DNA of 64,000 bases from Helopsaltes ochotensis (lineage: Eukaryota; Chordata; Aves; Passeriformes; Locustellidae): NCBI GenBank assembly GCA_013400155.1, contig VXBM01000200.1:723391-787390 (forward strand). The letters run 5' to 3'. The notes beneath the pieces are model-generated. The model searched no databases. It was given only the letters and a program-made list of their open reading frames with translations, and had not been told where the DNA came from. The translations under genes were made by a program, and so were the position numbers. Positions 35,169 to 48,255 of the stretch are shown piece by piece; position 1 is the first letter of the stretch, and each line of letters opens with the position of its first letter.

Positions 35169-37687
35169 CTCTCGGCCAAGGATATCTATCTGAAAGTTGA
35201 TATCTGAGCTTGGAAAGGGGCTCCTGGTCCAAAACAAATCCCCTAGTTGTCCCCACTTGCTGTGCTTTGATTTGCATCACAGTGTGGTTGTGCTGAACAT
35301 GCACTGGGTTCATTTCACGTAAAACTAAACAGAAATATGCAGTTAAGGGTTGTCCCAACAATGTTCCAGGTGCTAATGGTCATTCTGTACCTGGGGCCAT
35401 CCCTGAGTCCATGTGAAATGTCAACTCCAGGGAACACATGGCATTGAGTTCTGAATACCAAATAGGGCTGTTTTGCAGATTCTCCTGTTCCTTCCACTCT
35501 GGAAGACTGAAATTTAGGACAGTTTTATCTGATAAAAACGAACTGGCTTCTAGCCATGGTTTCTTGAGTTCTGAATTTGTAGAATTATTTTGCTTCCAGT
35601 GTGCTTTGTGTTTTTCAAACAGCAGGTTCAATATGAGAGAAGTTGCAGAAAGTTTCAACAGCCCAGAAATAGTGCCATATATAGGTACGGCAATATTAGT
35701 AGTGTTGGGCCAATCTCTAGGTTTCAGGTTTGTGATACTGTCACTCTTTTATGAGGGCAGCAGGTAGTTTTTCTGCAATTTCTGGCCTGAAATGGATGGT
35801 TTGGCTTTAGTCAGAATAGACTGGACATTTTGTGTAGCAAGTGTACTTTGAGGCATGGGGTGACTGTCACATCTTCTGTGTGAGATGATAACAAGTTCAT
35901 TTTTCAGCATGGAGTATTTCCACTGTTACTGGGAGCAATTGTTTTTCACTGCCTCTCGCTGTCAGTGAGTTTTTCACTGGCTCTAACATATTTCAGGATG
36001 TCATGAGTGGTTTTTCCATCACTGAAGATATCTGCCTACAGTTAGATATTGAAAATTATGACAAGTTAGATATTGAAAATTATGACAAGTACCTCACACA
36101 CAGGGTGCCAGTTTTGGTACCAAGTTATAATAATTTTCTTGCTTGCTACTTAGCAGCAAATTTAGGCATCTTAGTATTACTGTGGATGTCTGTTATTTTA
36201 ACAACTGTGCTGCCATCTCAGGAGGGCTACCTGCATCCTTTTGGTACTCCTGAGAATCCCATGCCTTGTCTTTCAGCCCCTCGCTGACTCCTCAGACACC
36301 TTATAACACCTAGAAGCCAGTGTCTAAGTAGCTAAAATTCTACTCCAAAGTGCTGTTATAGGAGCTGGTTATGAAAAAACATCTCCAGAATCTCTCAGAG
36401 GCGCTGGGGAAAAGAGGGCTTTGCAGGGTAACACATGGATTCAGGAGATGAGCATGAATGTGACTCTATTACAGGAGGAATGGAGGATTTTTCCCCCCTC
36501 TAAGATTCTGTTCCATATTAGATGAAACATTCGGCAAAAGGTGTTGCACGAATCCCCAGGGAGATAATATTTATCCCTGAATTACCCGGGCATTACATAT
36601 TTGGTGTTTCTCTAGCTCTGCCTATTCATTCCCAGCAGTTCATGCACAGCTTGGTAGCAGCATGGAATCCCCTGTTTGTACTGTTGTCTGTACAGCGTAT
36701 CGAGACTTTAGGTGAAATTAAGTTTATGGCATCATCATAAGCTGCAGTTCTTCTTTACTAAAAGAGCAGATGGTGCTTTCTGGAAGGAAGGAGAACAGTG
36801 ACTTTTCCTGCTAGCGAAGGCTTTGCCTCTCCACCTTGTGGCTCTGTTCAGACTAACAGGGAGGTCAGAGCTTAGTCTGGGAGTTAAAAAGTTTTTTCAG
36901 TGTGACTGTGGGAGAGGGAAGCAATGTTCAAGACAGCAGATGGAGTGGGTGTGTAAGCAAGCTCTTGGCACACCCAGTTTAGCCATTTCACATCAGCATC
37001 CTCGTATGTTTTGCGGGGGTCATAGGTAGAAAGTGTGTTGGTGACTGCAGAATACACTGTGCCAAAGTACCTCAGTATGACTCCACTGGTTCAAGCAGTT
37101 GTAGTGAAGATTTTAGAATAATGTGCTTTCCTGTAGGTGTGAATCAAAATTCTTTTGGTTCAATCACAATGGACATTTTGAAAAAGGACATTTTTCAGAA
37201 ACTACTGATTTTTATCATCTCTGTTTCTTTGTCTTTTACAGTTTGACTCTGAAAGAAAACTAGCTTGGTTTTAGTGGAATACCACTGGGGTTTGATTATG
37301 TTTGCGAGAAATGAGGTGGGAGTCTAGATGTGCACTGGGAAGTTCCATAGGTTTTGCTGGCAATTAAATGCACATATAAACTCATTTAAATATTGGCGAA
37401 GAAGGTGCCCAGAAACCATGTAAAGAGAGAAAATGAGGATTTGTCTAATAAAGACTTCTCTATGTGACTTTTTTTGATGGTGATTTCTCAAATTTATCTA
37501 TCTTTCTCAGATCACAGGAATACATTATTAAGATGCATGTGTTTCTGCACAGCCAAAAGATTGGTCATATTTCAGGGAACAGAATTTAATATATAGAATT
37601 CACATGCAGCATCAAAAGTAACATTTTATGTATCAGCCTGCTGATACAGCCTCAAGGCTCTTGCTTTTTCTCTCCCTCTCTCACCAA
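35169..37687. other. Non-coding, nothing recognised apart from a short tandem duplication
   Basis: Open frames up to 109 codons (35438-35767 plus, 36003-36287 plus) have no recognisable domain and no clear splice sites. The 36003 frame contains the 24-bp duplication listed separately. No transposable element was identified. Confidence 0.5.
36041..36088. repeat. Perfect 24-bp tandem duplication
   Basis: Two identical 24-base units (each starting GTTAGATATTGAAAATTATG) lie head to tail. Perfect identity in otherwise diverged DNA suggests a recent slippage or duplication event. The length is a multiple of three, so a reading frame through it would stay open, but no gene is supported here. Confidence 0.95.
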
Positions 37688-37731
37688 CTTCTCTCTTTCT
37701 TTTCTTTCTTTTCTTTTTTTCTTCCCTCTCT
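37688..37731. repeat. Pure polypyrimidine tract
   Basis: 44 uninterrupted C/T bases, partly of TTTC/TTTTC units, preceded by further C/T-rich sequence from about 37661. Such tracts can adopt triplex (H-DNA) structure and often mutate by slippage. No acceptor AG with a supported exon follows. Confidence 0.85.
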
Positions 37732-39825
37732 GCACTTCTATGTGTACCTACGAAAGCCAGCTCTGCCCCTTACAAAGCCATTTTATTGTGACTTAGCTGT
37801 TCTTCATCTACTGGGAATATGCAGGCTAGCTAATATTCCTTTTGTTTTGCAAGTGGGAAACAGAACATACCAACTAATTATGGGCACAGTATCAGAGAAC
37901 AAGAAGACAAATGAAAAAGTAATAAAAGAAAAGATATTTCTAGCCCTCACAGAAAAAGCTCATGCAATATGATAGAGAAAGAAAGGAAAAGAAGAGGAAA
38001 TAAACCAAAATGGACCTTTAAAGAAAGGAATTGTGCAGATACATATCGTGATATTCAGGTGTTATTAATTTTTTAATTAAATTAGATCTTTTAAAATATG
38101 CAAGATTTACAGTTCTCTCATGAACAGCATGATCAATTTATGACAATTCTTTCCCCACTGTATACTCTCAATAGAGCTCAGCAATAATGTATTTTCTCAA
38201 TTTAAAAGCTTTCTTATTCTTGTCTTAAAGATCAACTGTGGTCAGCTTGAAAAAATGTCAAAGCTTAAAATAAGGACAAAGTGGCATGCTTTTACTTAAA
38301 TTTTCTTGAAAACGTTGCTGGTAAGCACTATTTCTCATGGTAATGATAACATATTCTTAAAGGAAAACATTTTACTGCTACAGTGATATTAGTAATATCA
38401 TCTGACACCTTATCAAGATAGCTACAGATCGTTAATAATTTCACAAGAAATATAAAATATGCTATTGTACTATGAAAAGAAAGAAGATAAATCCAAATCA
38501 ATTGATATACCTCAAAGTTAAAAGCAACTTCTTGCAAAGCTTGTTTTAACAGAAAGGAAGGAAATTTGTATATATAATATAAATGTATATTTACATCGTG
38601 AAGTGTACCCTTACTAACTAACCTGAGACTTATTTCTGACATTAATTCAACATCCTTACCACAGTTCAGAAAATCACCACTGATGGAGTTTAACTTTTAC
38701 ACCACATCAATATTTTGCACTAAAACACATAAACTCATTTATCTGTATGTGCTGAGCTTAGAAGAGCCTGGGGACTGAATCTTAAATTTTTGTAGTGAGT
38801 GATGGAGCTCCTGAGTTATCAGAAGCAGAAACTGCCCTTAATCCAGACAAAAAATTTTGAAAACCCTGAAAAAATACTAAAAAAAAAAATCATTCATGCC
38901 TCCCAGAAAAGTAATTGTATGACTTCTACTGTTATTCCCAGCTGTAAGCAGGTTTCTTTCAAAGTGACCCAAACAGAATGCAACTTGTGAATAGCTATTC
39001 CCAGCTTTGACCAGCAGCTGAACCAGACCTTAGTGTCTCAGGTTTGGGGTCTTTCACTGCTTTGTCATCTGTGGTTTCATCTGAGCTGTTGAAGATGTGG
39101 TGCAGGTTGCAGGAGTCACGTAGCAGCTCCCACCTTCCTCCATGGAGCTCAGGGGCCATGCATATAGCAGCCAAGCAGGGAGGGCACTTGGTCTCTTTCC
39201 ATCACCTCTGACTGGGGTGGGACTACACAGTCTGCTCAACCACAGTGGCTCTGACCATGCCTGGGAATACCAGGGAGATCAGAGCAGGTCTGGGACATAC
39301 TGTTGGCCACAACCACAAGGCCACCCAGTACAGCAAAACCAGCAAAGTGCTTCCGCAGATATGAAAATGACCACCAAACTTGACTGTTTACTTTTTTAAT
39401 TATTTTTTGGGTAGAATCGGCCTAATAGTGCCAAATGCATCACAAAATACAAGAATTTAAAAGCACTGACACTGCACTATTGCCCTTACTTGATACCATA
39501 AAGTGTTGTCTGTGATTTGCTTCAGTTACTCATTCTGCATCCTACAGCCTCCTGGATCCGTTGTAGCAGAGTGGTTTGTGTGGCCCCCTTTTAACATCTG
39601 ATACACAGTCACAGTGCAAATGTTGCCAGAAATGGCCAGCTGGCAGAGTGTGTGTCTGTGCCTCTGATATTTTGAATTGAGGTTGTCTGCTGCTCCATCC
39701 TTAGTCATGGACATGATGACGAGTTTTTCAGAGTCCCTGATTGTTTAATATAATATGTTTACTGCAAAACATCTGATGGCTATTACAGAAAATGCCAGAT
39801 AAATTATTTTCCTTTTTTTCAATCC

Positions 39826-39841
39826 AAAAAAAAAAAAAAAA
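39826..39841. repeat. 16-base A-run
   Basis: Sixteen consecutive A residues, followed by further A-rich sequence to about 39856. No retroposed gene was recognised upstream, so this is probably simple sequence rather than the tail of a processed pseudogene. Confidence 0.85.
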
Positions 39842-42558
39842 GAAAAGACAAAAAAAGCACTTTATATCAAGAAACCTTTCAATAGGTTATAGACAAATGG
39901 ACAAAATGCATAAATGTCAGATGCACAGCCTGGAGCTGTAGGGACATGAGCTGAATAAAACTCTAGTTGTATTTACTAATGCCAGGTAATTGACATGATA
40001 ATAGAAGATTACAGATATGGGTATTGTTAGTATTCTAACCCTGTTTTCTGTGATTTTCACACTGCAAAGACTATTCCAAAAATTATATCCTTTTGATATT
40101 GAGGTTAGTTTTACAAATAAATTGAGATTTGGGCATGATAATTCAAATTAGCACAAAGGTAATGTTCTGAGGGAGGTTGATAAAGCAGATGCTGGAAAAC
40201 CTATTGCATTTCCAATATGATTATAGTAATTTATCCAAGATAACAAAGAAGCATCTCTTTTGCTTTTCTGTAATTATTGTAGGGTAAATTTTGTATTGTA
40301 AAATACAAAGATTTGTTTTTCCAGTCTTATGATCATAGCAAAAATGCTTACTTGCTTTTAAAATAAAATAGTAAGCTCTAAGAAGGCTCTTCTAATTAAG
40401 AGACACAATATATAATGGCATAATACTAGAATGATGGGAATTTATACAAAAAGACTTTGCTTTCTGTGAGTCTTTTTATTTACAGGTAGGCATGAGCATT
40501 CCTGATGAATTTCACTGAGGTTTTATAGACAAGTAATTGTTTCAATTTAATAATTCCATTTTTATTTTCAGAGGAACAGAATGCTAAAATAAGCCAAAAT
40601 AATAGTGATTGTATATATGCGACAGAAAATAAATTGTTATTTGAACATATTTCTTTTGGATGGGTCAGCTAAATGTGAATGGAAATGAAAAGCTACAATT
40701 CAAAAGCATATTGCGTATTATATCTTTTTTGGAAAAGGAAGCCTCTACCTTTAACAAGACAATTTGTAGGAGACAGATCATGGCTTCTGTTATTGTACTC
40801 TAGGAGCGATATAGAGGCAGCCGATGTCCTCTCTGTCAGTTCGGGGTCTTCCAGTCTGTGTGGCAAAACACTATCAGCAGCACTCACAAATACTCCATAA
40901 GCTAAGAAAGATCAGCTGAGGTTCAAGTGAAAGGAATTTCTTCTTTTCAAAATCATTGACATTGTGCACAATCCATGCAGATATACAAGAGAGTGATTTA
41001 TTATTAGCAAGACCAATGCTATTTTAAACTCCTTTATTTGGGAGTCTGACTGCTTTACCCAGACCTGTATGTTTCTGAGAAAATGTTAAAATTGCTATAA
41101 GCTTCTTACTTTATAAACAATGAGAATTCTGCCCTCTTTCCACCACCCATCTTCATCTTGAACTCAAGAAAAGAAGGAAATTCCCTTTAGCCTGGATTCC
41201 ATGTGATGTTTCTGGATCTTATAGGTTTTCCCAGTCTTGTTCTACTGTTACCACTGAAATACTATGCTTAGAAAACTGCTTTACTTTTTATTGGTAAACA
41301 TAAGCAATCCTTATTTTGTCTCTTCACACACCCAACCCAACATGTTTTGCATAATTAAGCAAAGGAAAAATGTTGGTTTAGAAGATTCTTGAAATCACGG
41401 TTGCAATGAAAGCAGGTCAAATCTTGTCCTTCAAGTGGTGGGATTTTAATCTTCCTTTGTATTTTATTTATGGTGTTTTGGCTCCCTACTTCTGCTCCCA
41501 TTGGAAATTCCCCAGAACATGCTTTACAAGACGCTGCTGATGGAAGAACTGGCAAGCTCCCTCTCCATTAAATGTTGCCAACAGTATCTCCTCAGTCAGA
41601 ATTTAAGTTTCTTTTGCAACAAGTGACTGGAAGAACATTTTGAAAAACTTTTTGTCACAACTCTTTTAAGTAGAGGGTTAGGTAGTACTGATGCTGTCTG
41701 TGCTCTCCTGTGTAATTTTAGGGGAAGCAGGACAGCAGACTGAGAGGCATCAGCTTTTTCAATCCACATCAGTTTTCTGCATTGCAATTTCCTTCATGCA
41801 AATGGCAATTCATGCCTACCTGGCTTTCACATTTCAACCCAGTACCACCATCTCGCCATCAGCACTTTCTGCAGTGGGTTCTCTTCAGTTCCTCTCTTTT
41901 ACCATGCTCTGATAAAACCCAGGGCTCCTTGCCATCCTCCCTTCATCAGAAACACTGGGTACCTTCATTGCTGCAATTTCTTTCTCTCACCCTCCTAAGA
42001 GATTTATTTTTCAGCCTGTTCTTTGTACTTGTGTTGAAAAGTGACTTACAGTGCACCTTGGGTGGAGCATTTCTGAGTGACCTGCAGTTCTGTGCACGCC
42101 TATGAATTGCAGAGTTGAATAATTACTGTTGATGCTGGTGGCAGCAGTGCCTGGCTACTTGTGTCTGTGCTTAGGGTATAGAAATGGCTGATGGCTCCTT
42201 ATCTTTAAAGCTGGATGAAAACGGAATTAATTCAAGTGGCCAGGGTGTCTCGTGGCTTTATTCCTGTTGAGGTGGTCAAGCAAAGCTAAATAGATAATGC
42301 CACAGTAACTTACAGTTATCTAAAATAACTTTGCTTTGCTGAGATTGAACAATAATTAAACACAATAGTTAGAACCTAATGTCTTTGGAAAAAGGTATGG
42401 GAATTGTAAAACCCATTTTTAACATCTGAGCACCTCCAAGTTGGCTAGAAGCTATCTTTTTCGAGCATCTACTTGGCAATTACTCTGACAAAGCACTCTA
42501 TTAGCACAGGGGCTGTGTCCAAGTCTAGTATTGGGTTTCAATTCTGATCCAGGAACTT

Positions 42559-42602
42559 TTGAAGAACATCATCTTTTCCTCTGAAGAACATCATAATTTC
42601 CT
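42559..42602. repeat. Imperfect 22-bp tandem duplication
   Basis: Two 22-base units sharing TGAAGAACATCAT and ending in TTTCCT differ at about three positions. This is an older local duplication. Confidence 0.75.
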
Positions 42603-44637
42603 TTTAAATCTTTAGGGCTTTAGAGAAGCATCTCATTCTTCAACCACATATCTCTGTTATTACTAGTCCTGAGCAAATGCTGACATTTACACTGAGTTGC
42701 ATGCTAGCTTTCCAACCTCAGGAGAATACATTGCAGGTGCAACACCGTGTAACACAGCATGAGAATTCACTGGAAGACTGTAACTGTCTATAACCAGAAT
42801 ACAAACAAATATTCAGGGAGAAGAAAATATTAAATAACACTGCATTATTTTACTGGAGAACAGATTTCAGCATTAATTAATTTGGATTTAATACATTTGT
42901 AGTGTAAGTCTGCTTTACATCAAACACAGTGAATGTTGAATTATTTAGATGGGGTCAAATTAAAAAGCAGTGTGATAATTTGCAATTCTTGTAAATGAAA
43001 AGACTTAAGCTTTCCAAGTAGTATGCAATCTTCAGCCTTTCAATAATGGTAACCTGTGCTTCTTTACACTCCTGGGCTTTTGAAAGGATGTAGTTATTCT
43101 CCCACCCTTGAATGTTACCTGTGTTGTGTGAGATCTCAGGCAAAATATGCTCTTTTTCTGTCTCACATTTTCCTTAGTCTCTGCCTTGCTGCCTTTGCTC
43201 AGCTGTACTCTGGCAGGCATGGAAATGAGTGCTTACTCAGGGGTGGAATACTGGTTTTACTCCTTCAGAGAATGAAGTGGAGGGAAGGGGAAAGGAGAAA
43301 CATGCATTCTTTTCACCTCTGCCTGTGAAGGCTTGCTTTTGTTTCTACACTTGGCCAGGTGAGAGGAAAAAACTGAGTTCAACACAAAACATCTTAAAGC
43401 TTTCAAAATAGTGCTATTGATTTGTACTTTACTTGACTTACATGTAACTATACAAGCAAGGCAGACAGGGCACATCCTGCCTGGAACTGACCAGAGCCCT
43501 TTCAGGCTCTTTTTCTCAGACTTGTGATTTCAAGATCCTCTTATTGGTATCCACACATATATTTTCATAAAGAAAATTCAATTGAACACCTGGCCCAAAC
43601 TGTTAAATATGGAAATAATTGTTACCAGGATGCCAAGTGTATTCCTAATGTAAGTGAATATATCTTCCAAATTTGGCTCAAGAACTTACCTTTTAGTCAA
43701 GTTTACTTTTAGTATAGGTTCTTCAGATATGCTCATCATCCTATTATTATTTGAAGTCCATGGGAGTAAATTGGCCAAGGAGAGCTCTTGAAAATTCCAT
43801 TGGAACTCAAAGAGGGATTCATATTGCAGTTCTACACCAACAGGAAAAATGAAAACAAAGGAATATATTGTTGGACACTTAAAATGTTTCCTAGGACTTT
43901 CTAATAGAAAGTATGATAAATGACTCTTCAAGGAATGTATCTACAGAATTTTTTTTTTAACACCAGCGATACAGAACGCTGTTAGACTTACAACTTTGAA
44001 CATTGCCATTCAGGAGGGCAACGTGTTTGGTTTGTTCTTCATTTTTTTCACTTGTTTCTTGTACCTTGGAAATTCCTAACACCACTGCACAGTAACTGCT
44101 CAAGAAATCTGATTAATATAAAGAAAGCAAGCCTGGAAAATTTTTCAGTTAAGAAAAAAAGAGGCAATGAAAATAAATTTAAGGATGAAAGAAATCTCTT
44201 AGAGAGCACTGCAAGAAGCTATGCCTGATGGAGCATATCTTCAACAGTTTGCTCAGTCAAAAGGACATTTCAGTACGTTTCTTTGAATCTCATTGTTTCG
44301 TTGTTGACTTTACAGCATAGATCCCACAGTCTTTTGTTTTGCCAGTGCTTTGGGATGTCCAAGCAATTTTTCTTGGTGAGTCCAGTCTTTCAGGAAGGAC
44401 TCTGCTCCTGAGCAGGGGTAGCTGGGGGTCACTCTGGGGCCCAGGGCTGCTGAACGGTGGTGAGCTGTGTCCCATTCACTTCAGGTTGTCTGTCCAAAGT
44501 AGGGACCATCTTCCTCTCCTGTAAGAGTCTTTGCCTTAAAGTAACTAGGTAGTCATGTCCCAGGCTTTCCTGGACATCCCTTTGGGTTTTCCTGACCTGG
44601 TCCCTTCTGCTTCAGCCTGAATGAGTTGTGCTTCCTT

Positions 44638-44659
44638 CCACCCCCACCCCCACCATCCC
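44638..44659 (-). repeat. C-runs, G-rich on minus strand
   Basis: CCACCCCCACCCCCACCATC gives two G5 runs plus shorter G2-G3 runs on the minus strand. This could form a weak G-quadruplex but lacks four clean G3 runs. Confidence 0.5.
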
Positions 44660-45960
44660 AAGCTGCTTTAAAAGGCCAAAATATTTGCTTCTGTGCAGCC
44701 AGTGAATTACCAAACTCTTGTTCTCTTTTCTTACTCTGTGTCCTGTGACATAGGGTGCTCAATGAATAGTATCACATCTTCTAGGTGTAGAAAGGAAAGT
44801 TAATCACTGCCACACTCACAGATGGAAGACCCTGATTGATAAAAGATGTGAAAAAGTAAAGGTTGCAATTTTTTTCACCTGATAAACTATCATGGCATTT
44901 TATTTTAATATCTCTCCCAGTATTCAGCAGTTATGGTTGAGGAGATATTATTTATTTTACTCCCTTTGTCTTCAAGTGCTTATGACTCTTCAGAGAATTT
45001 ACCTCTGGACTAAAATGTGTTTATAGCAGGTCTTTCAAGTGGCTTCACTTAGGATACCTCTCTATACCATGAAAATCTCATTGAACCACTGCCCTACTGT
45101 ATAATATTCTTTGACCCTACAATTTTAAGTCATGCTGCAGATGCATTTAGTAACTTAAATTGAGAATTGATGCTGGGAGAATATCCTCATTGGTTATGTA
45201 AGGGGGTTTAGTTTCAATAATTTGTAACATAATACTGATGACATATTTGATAGATCTTCATATATGAAAGCCTTTCTCTGTGGTGCCTCAAATACTGAAA
45301 TTCAATACAGGCATTTGTAGTCCTGAGGACTTTGAACTTCACATCTCTTGTCTGAACTTCGGGAAAACATGGTCTCATATTTGCCACTTACTTGCCTTTC
45401 AGCTTTATGTGTAATAGCTGTCTGCTTCTCCTTCTTCCCACCAGTTTCATTCCATATAAAATCCCTAGATAGTGTATTTGACTTAGGATGTAATGTGTCG
45501 CAGGTGGCATGGAGATATGTCTATGGCACGGCAGGTGGTGAAAGCTGAGGGAACTCAGAAAGCTGGGGAAAAGTCCAACTGAATTCCATCTTCCTCGCGC
45601 TGGAAGGAGAGACTTTTCTATTATTGCCTGAATCATTACGATGCTGGAAGAATACTTTAATCATACTGTGGTTATCTGTGGGTAAAAGGAAAGCTTCACC
45701 TTATCTTTCTTGCCATTTGGACTCAATTTTAGAGAGGTGAACTATAGAGGAAACTTGCACATATAAATGCACAGATTCTTCCTCAAATGCACCATCACCT
45801 GCTTATAAAGAGTGTCCCATAAATAAAACCTTAAAATATTATTCTAAAACCTATCATGATCCATGCATCATAACACTGATTATTTTACCTTCTCATGTAA
45901 TGTTGCACACTTAGAACCAGAAGCAGCATGTCTCAGTTTTCTTGTAATTTACACCAACAG

Positions 45961-46010
45961 AGCTCGAGAAAAGCTGTCCAATGCTCAGGGCACCTGCAGG
46001 CCTGACTCAG
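45961..46010 (+). other. Candidate 50-base mini-exon with canonical splice signals
   Basis: A pyrimidine-leaning stretch ending ACACCAACAG (to 45960) precedes 50 bases that end TGACTCAG. These are followed by GTAAGC, a strong donor. Two of three frames are open across the segment, one reading AREKLSNAQGTC and onward. Fifty bases is short for an exon but within the known range. The acceptor's polypyrimidine tract is only moderate. Strong AG|GTAAG donors occur by chance every few tens of kb, so this is a candidate only. It could belong to a non-coding transcript. Confidence 0.15.
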
Positions 46011-47199
46011 GTAAGCTGTAAAGCACGAGAATCCATGGCTGCAGCTTCAGCTGTCCAAGAATTCCTGTCTCTCCCTCTTCCCTTTTGAGTCCTTCTCTGG
46101 TTTTTGTTGCCTTCCTAGAGGAGAGGCATGGTGGCTGCTCCGAGTCAGCTTCAGGAGGTCATGGTGCCACCACAGCATGGCAAGGAAAGATTTGTCTCCT
46201 CTTTGTAGTGCCCTGCCAATGTAAAGGCAGTGTATGAGAAGACTGTAGGTGTCTGCCTTGTTGCTATAGCCTGAGCTGGGGAAACCAGAAGGGTTGGAAA
46301 ACCAGGGAGAGTTGTGTCAGGTCTCCTAGTGGGGAAGGTAGAGGAGGATGAGGGAGTATAATGCTTGCCTAGATTGAGTTTTAATCAGATGTGTTTTGCC
46401 AGAATGGTCAATCACTTCAGCAAAAGGCTGGTGGATCCAGGCTAATGGGCTGGAGATTGGCGCAGTAAAAGAAGCAGTGTGGTGCAAGCTTGAATTTTGT
46501 GCTCCTACAGCAGTGAATTAACCACCTAAGTGCTTCTTGGGAGGCAGCCAAAATGCTGCCAAATTATGCCAGATGGAGACCACAAAGCAGCACGAATTAC
46601 ATCCCTAGAAATTTTTTCTTTTCCTCTCTAACATCCGTGCTGAGAAAATGTTTTTCTCTGAGTTGCACTGAGAGGTGGGAGTGGGAATGGACACGGCTAG
46701 GAGTGCATATACTAAAAAAAGAATAAAAATAGCAGTTTAGGGTTTTTTCTTTATCTCAGGAGGAAGCTAAAGAGCCTTTTTAGAGACTGTGAGACTCTTA
46801 GTGAGAAGAACCACAAATTGTGTAGGATAATTTAGAAGATTGTGCCTTAAATTTAGTTTGTGACACAACACTAAGACTTTGTAGTAGTTTCCAAAAAGTT
46901 TTTCCTGTTTCTCCTTTAAGGACACAGGATAATAATGTTATTATCTACATAGTGATTTTCAGCCAAATGTTTCTAATTGCTTTACAGCTGTAAACATCAG
47001 GAGTCTGATTGTACAGCAGCTGCAGAAAAACATGCTTAGTTCTGGTACATATTTAGGTTTATCTTTGAAAAGGGAAAGAGCAATGTTTGGATTCCATTTT
47101 TGCTACAGAAAAGCTAGGTTTGATATTTTTCATCTTCTTTTGTTGTCTCTCAACTTTTTTTCCCATTCTATGTTCTTTTTGCAATAATGGACCAGACAG
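46011..47199. other. Non-coding, nothing recognised
   Basis: Mixed-composition sequence with no open frame of note and no repeat identified. Confidence 0.5.
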
Positions 47200-48255
47200 C
47201 ACACACTATTGAAAAGGCATCTAGATTATATAGTGGTATAATAATGTACTCTGGTTTATGCTTTGTTCCCTTCCTAACAATTCATAACATTCAGTCTCGG
47301 GGGTTTTACCACTATTAAGTACAGATTCGGCATTTTTGTAAAACTGTCTATTATAACACCAGCATTCTGTTCTTAAATGGTAATAACAGTCTCAGGATCT
47401 ATCTCTAATACGTATGTGTAAAGAAAGTTGGGTTTTTCTCCATATGGTTTCTTTTTCACTTATCTGCATTGAATTACATCAGGCATTTTATAACCCAGTC
47501 ATTCAGTCTTGTAAGGTTTCCTCAACTTGTCCATTCGCCATCTGTTTTATCACCCTGACACAACCAGAAAGTCTTTTCACCTTACTCTTCCTTTCCAGTC
47601 TTTTAGGAACAGATTGAAAAACAAGGCTGAACACAGACCCTCTTGACCTCCACTGGGTACATCCAGCTGATCTGAAAGTGACTGTCCATGGTCTAATGTT
47701 TTTGGGGGGTTAGCCAATCCTTTCTCCATGTGCCCAGTGCTTTGGTGCATTAGCTTATTTAAAGTTTTTGATGAAGGCTTTTATCAAATGCACATTTAGG
47801 CATCTGGGGATCTCCCTTGCCCACTTACTGCTTTATTCTTTCAAAGGAGTCCAGAAGTTTTCTCTGGTACAGATCCCTTTTGCAAAGGCATGCTAGCTCT
47901 TCCATATTTGTTTTGTGATTTTTTTTTTTCTGCTATAGTTTTGCTCTTCTAACAGCTTTTCTGCTAATTTACCTGAGAACACTCTACAGGAACCCTACAC
48001 AAATTGGGAAAATGCAAATTTACCAGGGATCTAGTTCCAAGCTTTTGTGTATAAGGAAGGGACCTCTCCCCAGTGTTCACAGTAAACACTCAGGCGAAGA
48101 AGCTGTTTAGTTTTTGTGGCATTTTTGTCTTTTCTGAAAGCTATTTCTTGCTCTTTGGTCATGGACTATCAGCCATTGCATGTGTGGACAGTGACTTGCA
48201 CATGACTGTGCATTAAATAATGATTAAAAAAAATCTTAATGCTATGGTTTTTGGT
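47200..48255 (-). mobile_element. Long degenerate L3/CR1-like LINE, antisense
   Basis: On the plus strand, antisense landmarks of an L3/CR1 LINE appear in the expected order. First comes a stretch from GTACTCTGGTTTATGC (about 47246) through CTGCATTGAATTACATC (about 47464). Next is CTCCACTGGGTACATC at about 47648, equivalent to the SG-PQGS region of the reverse transcriptase. Then come AGGCTTTTATCAAATGC at about 47776 (KAFD region), TTTGCAAAGGCATGCTAGC at about 47880 and, at 48081-48110, a minus-strand LNSFFA-stop-VFT. The last two are closer to each other than in an intact element, implying internal deletion. Frames are broken throughout. About 1 kb survives, the longest relic in the window. 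Family assignment is from remembered consensus, limits approximate. Confidence 0.75.

Larger units (their letters stand above)
37732..45960. other. Non-coding, A+T-rich, with simple repeats only
   Basis: About 8 kb without a supportable gene. Simple repeats present are the A-run at 39826-39841, an imperfect 22-bp duplication at 42559-42602 and C-runs at 44638-44659. Short A-runs near 38880 and TA-rich sequence near 38570 are unremarkable. Frames reach 107 codons at most and carry no recognisable product. Confidence 0.55.

Noticed and set aside
44638..44659. Possible G-quadruplex on the minus strand
   Set aside because: Only two long G-runs with shorter neighbours; four clean G3 runs are missing.
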